Positions 55,840 to 64,000 of a stretch of DNA of 64,000 nucleotides are shown here, piece by piece; the stretch's first letter is position 1; each line of letters starts with the position of its first letter. A program made the translations under genes and the position numbers. Origin of the DNA: Ligula intestinalis (taxonomy: Eukaryota > Platyhelminthes > Cestoda > Diphyllobothriidea > Diphyllobothriidae); NCBI GenBank assembly GCA_036362985.1, contig JAYGXS010000005.1, positions 47,675,244 to 47,739,243 of the forward strand, read 5' to 3'. The notes beneath the pieces are model-generated. The model saw only the letters and a program-made list of their open reading frames with translations. It was not told the DNA's origin and made no database searches.

Positions 55840-58506
55840 TTATATGGTATGAATAAAGTATGGTGGTTGGTGGACAGATGAAGTGTTCTCGTTGTCACTG
55901 TGGGGAGGAAGGGGGAGGAAGGGGGGTGGGGGGTAGGTTGGGGGAGTTAAGATCAAAGTGTCAATGTCTAGACGGCCCGGCGTCCAGGACAGCCGATAAG
56001 GTGTGTGTGGCTGGTCTTGGGACTTGGTCATCTCTGCGGGGCCCGTTTCCGAGGCCTGTGGTCCACTGTGGGTGGCCGTGTTACCTAGTTTCGCCCGTGG
56101 CAACTGGGGCGCCGCGACGAATTTCTTTTGGGCACATAGCAGCGGTCTGCGTAGCCTGATGGCGGCCGCCTCTGCCGTCGCCAAAAGACGCTGTTTGAGG
56201 AGTTTTGAGTAGCTTGAAGGCACCTTGTAAATCACTCGGAAGGCCTCTTTGGCATCCACGCGATGGTTCGAGTCTACCAGGTGCGCTAAGATTGAACTGT
56301 TTACACCTTTAAGTTGGCCCTTCCCTAACCATGCGGGTATGTGTTCCCTTACTCGTTTGGACAAGCGCCGGCTCGTGTGACCAATGCATCCTGCCCCACA
56401 GGAACAGGTAAATGAATATATGCACATTTAGGTGGTCTGGGCTGGCAGTTTATCCTTGATCTCTCCGTATAGGATGGGAGAAGTCGAGAACACTACATGG
56501 GCGTTGGCTGCTGGGAAGGTAGTTGATACGGCTTGACTCAGGCGCCTCCTTAGTAGTTCGCTTGGTCCGTCCCCTTGAAATGTGACTCTGATGAATATTC
56601 GTCTTTTTTCCACTGTTAATGCTGAGGGCTTTGGCGGCCTTTCAGCCATGTTTTTTGCGATAAATCGACAAGGATACCCATTTTGTCGAAACACGTTTTC
56701 AACTATCTTAAGCTCCTCCTCAATGCTATCAGTCGAGCAAATCCTCTTCGCCCTTTGCGTCAAACACCATACTAAATTGCGTTTGAAGTTAAACGGTACG
56801 AAACTAGCGAAATTGACGTATTGCCCGGACCACGTCTTCTTCCGATATACCCTACGTTGAATGCTCCCATCGGCTCTTTTACTCAGTAGCACATCAAGGA
56901 ATGGAAGCGATCCAGATTGTTCTTCTAGGGTAAATTTTATTGATTTGTGCGCCCGATTAACTGTATGCATTAGCGTTGATAAGTTGGTTTGATCTGATGC
57001 AACTGCAAATATGTCGTCTACGTACCGTTTATAGTACGTTAGATTATTTATCTGGTGGCTGAGTTGCATAGCTTCTAGCTTGCCCATGAATATATTTGCT
57101 AGAAGTGGACCCAGGGGCGAGCCCATAGCTACTCCGTCCAATTGTATGTACAGGTTATTGTCAAATAGGAACTGTACATTCAAGGTGCATTTTAGCAATA
57201 ATTCCTTCAGTGCACTAACCGGCATTCCTTTGTTCTGCTGAGTCAAGGTAATGAATTCACAGATGTATTCTACTGTTTCTGTGACCGGCACATTCGTGAA
57301 TAGGGACGAGACATCCAGTGAGAACATCATCATCCCGTTCAGGTCAAGGTCTTTCATGCCATCCACGAATTCGAAGGTATCTCGGAGGCTGTGAGGTGCT
57401 ATTTGACTCTGTATGGGTTTCAGCTTGTCTGCTAGCCATTTTGCTGTCGCATGGTATGGCGAGTTTCTCATATCTAGGATGGGACGAATGGGCACGCCAT
57501 CTTTGTGAATCTAAGGCAGCCCGTATAGTCGAGGTATGTGCGTGCCAACGGGACGAAGACGTTTTAAGTCATATTCGCTTATGACGCCGTCCTTTTGAAG
57601 TCTTTTCAGACAATCAGTCAGCTGGGTTTCGACCTCATCCATGTGATCTTTATCCATTTCTGTCTTGCTAAACTTTTGTTCGTCTGACAAAATGGATTGC
57701 ATTTTCGCAATGTAGTCTGTTCTATCCATTAGGACAACGCCCGTTCCCTTATCTGGCCTCGTTATTAGGATCTCCTTGTTCTGTCGGAGCTGTCTTAATT
57801 TCTCCATGTAGACTTTTGTCAGCAGACTCCGATGATTTTGGCCACTATTTAAGTACTGATATGAACAGTTTAGTAGTGTAGACCTTAAGTGCTGCATACT
57901 CTCCGCTGACACTGGCTGAAGGTCATGTGTTTGATTAAGCAAGTTTTCAAACTGTGTTTCCAGCTCTAGCTGGTTTGGTTTCTGGTGGGGACAGCAAAAT
58001 TTTGGACCCAATGATAAGGCTTCTAGCGAGGTTTTATCAAGAGATACGGAGTAATAGTTGTGTACGTACCGACTTGGATCCTCAAGAAGCTTCGATTGTG
58101 GTCTGCATTCCTGTATACTACGAAGAAGAGAAGTTGTCTTGGCTTCTCCTCGCTTTTCCCCGATGGACTGCACATAATTCTCGAATTCCAGTCTATGGTC
58201 TGCGTTTAGGTGGTCAAGTGTGGCTGCACGTTGGAATAAGTGATGTCCCAGTTCTTCCATCTTTACGCGGACGCTTTCCAGTTAATTCTTGGCAAATCTT
58301 CTTAAGGTATCATTGGTGATAACAATGCGACTTCGCCGCATTGCTCTCCAGTAGAAAGTTGGGTACTCGTTTATCTCGACGCATCTCTCGATAAAGCTGG
58401 CCCATGAATTCGCCTCCACAAGTTTGGTGTTTATTCTTAGGTACCCATTGAGCGCCTTTAACACCGCAGGATCTTTGGTTTGTTTTAACTTTGCGAAAAT
58501 TCCCAT
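55840..58506 (-). pseudogene. PLE polyprotein: reverse transcriptase and GIY-YIG endonuclease, three nonsense codons
   Basis: The frame opens at ATG 58506 (upstream TTG at 58524 lies in the inverted piece). It stays in one phase for 888 codons, interrupted by TAA at 58282-58284, TAG at 57511-57513 and TAA at 56428-56430. Motifs in order: RPDKGTGVVLMDRTDY (N-terminal RT region), PRLYGLP then stop then IHKDG (motif 2, Lys expected at the stop), FSLDVSSLFTNVPV (motif A with catalytic Asp), VAMGSPLGPLLANIFMG (motif B), YVDDIFAV (motif C, catalytic Asp pair), LPFLDVLLSKRADGS, post-RT VFRQNGYPCRFIAKN, and GIY-YIG core IYSFTCSCGAGCIGHTSRRL. The YIG Tyr is Cys here, a further lesion. The Ser expected at the third stop is seen in the copies at 52.7 and 54.2 kb. 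Function: nicking of target DNA and reverse transcription. No frameshift was found. Confidence 0.9.
55896..55946 (+). repeat. G-rich tract opposite the PLE 3' untranslated region
   Basis: Five runs of four to six G occur within about 50 bases, a strong G-quadruplex candidate on the + strand. On the element RNA this is a C-rich tract just upstream of the ribozyme. Confidence 0.65.
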
Positions 58507-58507
58507 T

Positions 58508-58586
58508 GAGTCAAGCCGTATCAACTACCTTCCCAGCAGCCAACGCCCATGTATTGTTCTCGAATACTCCCATCCTATACGGAGAG
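58508..58586 (+). repeat. inverted 79-bp PLE fragment at the element's 5' end
   Basis: It encodes on the + strand the same segment as minus 56539-56461 (SQAVSTTFPAANAHV-like), with 3 mismatches in 79. It lies between the terminal repeat and the right target-site duplication. Confidence 0.85.
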
Positions 58587-58598
58587 GTTAATTACTAA
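58586..58598. repeat. target-site duplication, right copy
   Basis: GGTTAATTACTAA, identical to 55740-55752. Confidence 0.7.
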
Positions 58599-58599
58599 G

Positions 58600-59700
58600 T
58601 TTATTTATTTGGCCTAATGTTACTTTTTTCGGAATTCTCCGCTTCTCTAAAAAAGGTCCGTATCTCTAAACGACGTAATATTAATTTTTAAACCGCAATA
58701 TGCCTTCCTTTTTAAGAATTATCATTCTTTCACTATCGTTAGGCTTTTGGAACTCAGAAACGGCTGAATGTGCGCAGCAGATATTTTTGTGCTAAATTCC
58801 TGAGATTTCATTAGATCGACAATTGACTGTGTTACAGTTAAATCTTCCATAAACTAGCAAAAATGCTAGCTCTAAACAACCGACTGTTTGTTTTTTCGGG
58901 CTTTACCACAGGTTTTAGTAAGCGGTTTGGCCGATTATAATGTCGTTCTTGGGAGTCTATATATTTAAGAGGATTGAATCGTAAATTCGTTAATAATAAA
59001 TCCCGTGCTAGCTTTAGTCAAACTAAGACCCTAGGCGTGAGCAGTCTCTAATGTTCTTAGGCGACGTTTTTGATAGAAACTAACTGTGTAAGTGGCATCA
59101 CAAAATGTCTAAATGTCCAACAAGAATCTCACTCATTTCGCTAGACAGCTTACCTTATCCATGATTGTAATTATCTCTGATAAAGAGCTTACTGAAGCAG
59201 AAAAGGCAAAGGGCCCGCAGCAGTGCTGTTATTTCAAATGGAGTTTTTAATACCGCCAGTCTCAAGGTCATCACAGTGAGCTCTGCAAGTCAGGCGATCA
59301 TCACGTCATCCTGACTAATTAAGATATTTTCGTGCATTCTGGCTGTGGATTTGCAAAGGCTAGAATGACAACCCCTTGTTTTCACAATAATGACCATTCT
59401 AATCATTTACAACCGACGTACATGATGGCTCAAAATTCGTGCACAATGCCGATATTTGCAAAAAAGTGATACTTTCTCGCTAATCGGCATTGATTAAGCT
59501 TATATTACTGATAATCGCGTAGCCTATTCTCAAGTTATTTCAGTCATGATAGGATGCCGGTTATTTAACGAGATTCCTTTTGACCGCTACCAAACGTTTG
59601 ACTCTATAAATGGATCCTTCAGACGTATGCATTTTTATTATTGATTTCTACTGCTTTTATAAATTAAAATATATTTTATGGAAAACATGTAGACATTATA
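58600..59700. other. anonymous AT-rich sequence, no gene seen
   Basis: No frames over 60 codons and no repeat partner found. Confidence 0.45.
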
Positions 59701-59711
59701 GGCGGCTTAAA

Positions 59712-60005
59712 ATGCTTGGTTGACGTCTACCCGATGACCGCTGTCTACCACATGAGCCAGAATTGCGCTTGATATCGACATTGTTTCGCCTCTGTTTAGT
59801 CCCCCCTCCCCCCACCCCCATTTCTCTGGTCCCCAATTAAGACTAGAATCTGATCCCCTTGATCCTTTTACACCTCTCTCCCCCCTCTTCCCCCTTGTTA
59901 CTACTGATTGGTTTGCCTAAAACTTTCGTTAACTCTACCCTCCCTTATATTACTGTATTGCCTGATGGTGAATTAATTGGAAACGTTCGTTCGCCTTACC
60001 TGACT
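59712..60005. mobile_element. PLE relic: inverted nuclease piece joined to a solo end
   Basis: The minus strand of 59712-59795 encodes GETMSISSAILAHVVDSGHR and VDVNQAF, a nuclease segment equivalent to that at 54640-54752. It abuts a + strand end (59800-60005) with two C-rich tracts, ACTGATTGGTTTGCC and the hammerhead-like block. The end belongs to the same family as the arms of 31268-31591, which links that non-coding inverted unit to a PLE. Confidence 0.65.
59957..59995 (+). ncRNA. degenerate hammerhead-like motif, GUUCGUUC type
   Basis: CUGAUGG (59962-59968) has lost the last core A; helix II is GAAUUAAUU, the GAAA box reads GGAAA, helix III AAC/GUU has a GUUC loop, then UUC. Probably inactive. 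Confidence 0.35.
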
Positions 60006-60009
60006 CTAC

Positions 60010-60555
60010 CTGTGAGGGAAATAAGAAAGATTAGAGCAAAGAATTCTCGCTAAATGAAAGGAACTTGAATAAGAAGCACTTCAATGAATCAACTGTTTGA
60101 ATGTCGAGATATCGATGCAGTAGTTAACACACAAATGTTAATTGCCCATAATTACCATCGTGCACGCAATGCAAATAAAATCTAGGGAGCTAACATAACC
60201 TATCATCTTCGGCATTCATCTTCTTTCCTCGCCTCTTCCCTTTGGTATTCAAACATAACCTTGTAGATAACTGTGTGTCCCAGAGTAATAGCTATTTGAT
60301 GGGGTTTTAAAGACCACTACGGCCTTTTATTGTGACTCTTTTTGCAGACCGGAACTTGAACTTCCCCATTTCTTTTAACCTAAAAACTACTTTGCGTTTA
60401 GTAAGATATGAGCAAAATTAAACCAGTTGATCAGAGAGGGAAGGCAAGGGAAGGTTATGATGTGCATAGTCTTTTTCTCCGTATCGGTGGATTCCATATG
60501 TGCAGTAATGTTGGGCGGGTAATATCGACCCAAGTGTGATTAAATTCCTGGCGCG
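60010..60555. other. anonymous sequence, no gene seen
   Basis: Nothing recognised on either strand. Confidence 0.4.
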
Positions 60556-60562
60556 AGGCGGA

Positions 60563-60643
60563 GCGTTCGTAGCTTAGCGGTTAGAGCGTTGGCCGCCGAT
60601 AAAGGCCTTCTATGATATGCGGGTTCAAGTCCCGTCGAACGCC
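60563..60643 (+). tRNA. tRNA-like gene or tRNA pseudogene, isotype unclear
   Basis: The acceptor stem GCGUUCG/CGAACGC pairs perfectly over 7 bp (60563-60569, 60636-60642). Box A TAGCTTAGCGGTTAGAGC and box B GGTTCAAGTCC are good, and the T arm CGGG/CCCG has a 7-base loop. The anticodon arm is abnormal: the best fold GGCC/GGCC with a mismatch would place GAU in a loop lacking the usual U33, with three bases before the stem and an 11-base variable region. It may be an intron-containing tRNA, a pseudogene or a SINE head. No CCA is encoded, as expected in a eukaryote. Confidence 0.45.
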
Positions 60644-60659
60644 TCGAGTTTTTCACAAT

Positions 60660-61335
60660 TTGGTTAACTCAAATTAAGCAAATCTGCCCAACCCCCTCAT
60701 AATTATGCTTTGTTTCGGGCGAATCACGAAATCAAAATTGTATGCATTCATTTGCATCTACATATTGATGGCAAAAAAGGGCGTCTAGGCTCGAAACACG
60801 TAACAGTGGAGTCGTACCCACCCGCTGTACTTTGTTACCGAGAATTTTCGAGTACACAATTTGGACCGTCAAAGTCAGACGGGAGACTCGTAAACGAACG
60901 GGTGGTCAGTTAACAAGCCAGAATCAATAGGTCGAGTCGAGGTAAACAACCCTGGCTGCCTATACGAGAAACTGTAGAGTCCGCAGGGAGGACGATATTG
61001 GCTGCTTTCCCGAGTAGCAGTTCGCCGTTCGCACTTCAGAAACTTGCGTGAAAGCCGGGAATCGGCGACTCAACTGGACATCCCCGATTGCCCATGGCCA
61101 CGTTTGCCCACCGAGACGAGAGGGTTTCCTTGCGTTTCCAAGATCATCCCTACAAAGTCAGAAGAGAACGTACGCTTCTAGACTATCGGAAGTTTTGGCA
61201 GAATTGCCTTGTAGGGTCCCCTTAATATATATTCCCAACGCCCAACTGTCTAACATACTTTGCGGTCACACATTTAATTCTTGGTGAGTGAGTGTAAGCG
61301 AACATTTAATTATGGTGGAAATGATCAAAAAATAT
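60660..61335. other. anonymous sequence, no gene seen
   Basis: Two + frames (60710-60913, 61048-61287) have no recognisable domain or splice context. Confidence 0.4.
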
Positions 61336-61337
61336 GA

Positions 61338-61612
61338 AGTTAAAGAAACATAAATTTCAGCAGATGAATTGGCGAACATAAGTTTGTTTTCGATAAATTC
61401 TCGTCAGGCTGACTACGAGTCCACCTTAACACTAATCAAACTTTGACCCCGATTCCGCCTCCCCTGAAAACCGTACTGTTGTTTCTACTAACCTGCATAG
61501 TTTATTTACTTAATTGCCATATAAATTAAAAGACCTGGCGAGAATTTATCTAAAACAAACGTACGTTAGCCAATTCATCTTCTGAATTTTTTCAAGTGGG
61601 ATTTTCGCAAAT
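61338..61612. mobile_element. non-autonomous inverted pair of PLE ends
   Basis: The left arm 61338-61411 and right arm 61530-61612 are inverted copies of the end of the 55.8-kb PLE subfamily (TTGGCGAACATAAGTTTG paired with CAAACGTACGTTAGCCAA), with about 120 bases between them and no coding sequence. The right arm retains a GGGATTTTCGCAAATTT block equivalent to the terminal repeat of that element. Confidence 0.65.
61371..61411 (-). ncRNA. hammerhead ribozyme candidate, intact core
   Basis: On the minus strand CUGACGA (61401-61407), GAAUUUAUC and GAAA are unchanged relative to 55793-55832. Helix III ACA/UGU is retained with an altered loop, and the triplet is UUC. Helix I is reduced to two G-C pairs (GC/GC). 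The facing right-arm copy at 61535-61570 (+) has CUGGCGA and UAAA and is dead. Confidence 0.5.
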
Positions 61613-62278
61613 TTAAAACTTACATTTGTTTTAATTTACTCAATAAAATCAAATCCATCAACACAAACACCTGTTGCTCAGGATACGGATTGGGAAAAAA
61701 TCCACCCTATATTGGTGGAATTTCACGAAAGAGAGAACTGCGGGTGACTGAAAATGTAAAAGTCAATAGCAAACAGGTCCGCTAAAGACAGCCCTGCCGA
61801 GGCTTTCCTCCAGCCAACGGATAGTCCGACTATGAAAGTCGCTACTAAGTCATGTGCTGACGGTCGACACCATGTACAGGTTTACAAGAAAATTTGCTCA
61901 CGTAATTATTGCCAAAGATTTTATCTTACAAACTGACTACTTCCTCGCATGACTGCTTTGCCATCCATTTTTTTTCTGGCCAGGGTTACAGTGGACAGAA
62001 ATCATTATTTTTTCTAATGTTGCATCGTGATACGACTACAATTTAAGTGTTTGGAACTTTATTTTGACTAATTCAGTATCGTTGTACAAAAGGAGAGTTA
62101 TCAGGGGCGATTTTCCTGTAGCCCCCAAATATACAAACAAAAGTCGGTCTGACGAGACGTGATTTTTATTTCCCCCGCCCCTCCTAGCCCAACATATGTC
62201 ATTTTGTTTAGCAAACAAGGGAAAATGACGAGTTTGCTAGCAGCTTGATGGTGAGAACTTTAGAAAAGTGATCGCTTC

Positions 62279-62328
62279 CGGATCTGGTTCCACTTCCGGT
62301 TCCAGTTCCGGTTTCGGTTTCTGTTCCT
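62279..62328 (+). repeat. imperfect short tandem repeat
   Basis: Units of the type GGTTCC/ACTTCC/AGTTCC repeat about seven times (TTCCACTTCCGGTTCCAG and onwards). Confidence 0.7.
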
Positions 62329-63104
62329 TATTATTTCAAATCAGCCTGGTGTCACGAAAGGAGCGCTGGTCTATCACGAGCGACCAAATGCAGTCACATG
62401 TGGAAAGCGTAATGAACAACTACTAACAAACTGATGAAAGTGTGGACCATTCAGTTGTAAAAACTCAGGGTTGAGTTCAAAATCTGCAGAGCTCAAGAAA
62501 TCCACTAACCAACAGAGATGCAGCAAAGTTAATTTGCTGGCAACCCAAACATCCTGCTTTCCTCGCTATGAATAGTGACAACGAACATCTATATAACGCG
62601 GAACGAACCACGCTTCCACTTGCCTCTAATGGCTCCTCGTCTGAGGATGCTCGTTTACCCCACCAACATCCTCCGTGGGTTTCACTTACTGATGTTTTAT
62701 CTCGATAAAGTCAAGTCGACAATTGAGAGCATGGTCTGTATTCGTTCGACGCTGCACATCAGTGTGAACAGGTCACCCATCATTCCGCTCTGTTCCGTGC
62801 ATTTTCCCCTTTTACTTCCACTGTGATTGTGTGTCAGATGCTTACGCCTGTCCAGGTGATAAGTGCCCGACTGCTTGAATCAGTGGTCATCGCTAGTCGA
62901 AGAGTAATCTTCAAAATCCACGTGACACATAATCCATTTAGCTGCCGCTGTATTGATATGAAACAGTAGCAGTTTGTAGGACTAGTAAAGGCTATCCAGC
63001 GCGGCGATTAAACGCGCAAGCATGGGGTTCCTACGCGACCCGAAGTGTCACGAACTAGTTTCAATTTTAATGGTGCGGAGAGAATTGGACAAGAAGCTCT
63101 ATCG

Positions 63105-63260
63105 CGTTGAGTTAAGGCTACTAGGGTTAACCCTAACGGCTGTAATCTTCGAGATCCGCTTCCTTAGAAGAGAAAGTCATGGGAAGGCCAGAGTGGTAGG
63201 AAATGCGTCCTCTGTACATAGGGATTTGAGAATGGTAAGGAGGAGGTTTTGACTGTCGGA
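63105..63260 (+). repeat. repeat family E fragment
   Basis: It resembles the first 150 bases of 49738-50165, with AAGGCCAGAGTGGTAGGAAA and GTACATAGG. The terminal TATCGCAG start is not preserved. Confidence 0.4.
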
Positions 63261-64000
63261 GCGCACGCCAAGCCACGAGGGGCTATGTCCGAAGTGATAT
63301 CTAGCGGCAATCACCGCAGTTAAGTCCGCGTCCAGACGGATTGAGGCCAAACTACTAAATGGAGTTAGTCTACTAACACAGGAATTTCATTGGACAGATT
63401 GAGGTCAAGCCACTGTGGATTGAGGGGTCGCGCGTCAGTTTGCGTCTGGCTCGAGGCACGCCGAAAACTGCCTTCGCGAGAGGCCCTATGCCCTGAGTGA
63501 TCGCGTCTATGGCGTCACGTGTTGGGAGGGCGTCGATCAATACATACACTACAGCTCCACGCAATTAGTGTCTGCCTTAGCTGCCTTTGTACTGAACAAA
63601 AGCGGTTAACGAGTCGACTTTCTTTCCAACCCCACAACGACCACTTTAAATGGCCACTTCAGTAGGATACCAAATAAAACCAATTCTGCAACTGTCATGA
63701 ATGAAAGTCAGGACTCGGTAAGTTAAGCTGTTAGTACAGGGAATAAGGGTGTGTCACTGACTGCGCCGACGCACCCATCACGCAATGACATGTGGTGGAT
63801 GCAGACATTTTCGTTTTTTATGCAGCCATAACTATACACCATGCAACCAGTTCTGCGTGATAAGGAGGATGGTCCATCGCAACTACCTTACAAATATTTC
63901 ACCATTGTTGTGTGAGTATCTGCTGTTGGAAAGGAACCATCGATAAACGGCTACCTCAAATCTTTCGATATAAGGGGTGTCTTGTTCGAGCAATCACAGC

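Larger units (their letters stand above)
55753..58585 (-). mobile_element. near-full-length Penelope-like retroelement
   Basis: Reading on the minus strand: an inverted 79-bp piece (58508-58586, copy of 56461-56539 with 3 mismatches); a 24-bp terminal repeat that contains the ATG (58486-58509); and one long frame for N-terminal region, reverse transcriptase, linker and GIY-YIG nuclease. These are followed by a C-rich tract, a complete hammerhead-like fold, and a second identical 24-bp terminal repeat (55750-55773). A 13-bp target duplication flanks the unit. The identical terminal repeats and only three stops make this the youngest PLE in the window. It is a degenerate but nearly intact copy; mobility now would require another source of protein. 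Confidence 0.85.
61620..64000. other. mostly anonymous sequence; short repeats noted
   Basis: No gene is seen. A short imperfect tandem repeat of TTCCGG/TTCCAG type lies at 62279-62328. A family E fragment is at about 63105-63260 (GAAGGCCAGAGTGGTAGGAA, TCCTCTGTACATAGGGA). The + frame 62575-62826 and minus frame 63373-63564 have no recognisable domain. Confidence 0.4.

Noticed and set aside
58282..58524. Separate small genes for each segment of the PLE frame
   Set aside because: The segments are in one phase, separated only by nonsense codons, and several apparent starts are TTG or GTG; they are one interrupted polyprotein.
55753..58585. Stop-codon reassignment or readthrough explaining the three in-frame stops
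   Set aside because: The stops are of two kinds (TAA, TAG) and replace different residues (Lys and Ser by comparison with related copies), and older copies have random stops; ordinary decay is simpler.

Overview
The window looks like repeat-dense, gene-poor nuclear DNA of a metazoan. The protein relics point to a flatworm, most likely a diphyllobothriidean-type cestode; that assignment rests on family resemblance from memory and is an inference. There are no bacterial-style operons, no CRISPR array and no rRNA. Most open frames over 60 codons are chance frames or transposon relics.

The dominant content is Penelope-like retroelements (PLEs). One is nearly full length (about 55.75-58.59 kb, minus strand): reverse transcriptase plus GIY-YIG endonuclease in one frame of 888 codons, broken by three nonsense codons. 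It has a 13-bp target-site duplication, a 24-bp terminal direct repeat, an inverted 79-bp fragment at its 5' end and a hammerhead-ribozyme-like fold in its 3' region. At least a dozen older PLE fragments are scattered through the window (0.75, 9.3-11.2, 12.4, 14.6, 16.9, 19.9, 20.7, 21.3, 35.7, 47.6, 51.5, 52.7, 54.2 and 59.7 kb). They belong to several subfamilies. Many are bracketed by inverted copies of their own 3' ends, and these ends carry candidate hammerhead motifs of at least four sequence families.

Other mobile DNA: two RTE-like non-LTR retrotransposon 3' halves (41.9 and 44.2 kb), a CR1/Jockey-like relic with a YADD motif (33.1 kb), a Tc1/mariner-type foldback MITE (30.83 kb), tRNA-derived SINE-like units (13.3, 29.8, 31.0 kb), and several unnamed interspersed families labelled A to H here. 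One family (E) has a recurring start of the type TATCGCAGGGGGTTAAGTGA.

Layout: 0-6.8 kb is collinear with 19.2-29.2 kb, which indicates an old large duplication or a very long non-coding repeat. Just beyond the first copy lies the one convincing host gene, an intronless 94-codon gene for a small secreted His/Arg-rich protein (6968-7252) with TATA-like, initiator-like and AATAAA signals. From 7.6 to 19 kb there are PLE relics and anonymous DNA; 28-46 kb holds SINE/MITE/non-LTR relics and repeat families; 46-60 kb is a PLE-rich zone; 60-64 kb is mostly anonymous, with one tRNA-like sequence.

All similarity statements come from reading the sequence by eye. Repeat boundaries are approximate to a few tens of bases unless stated otherwise.
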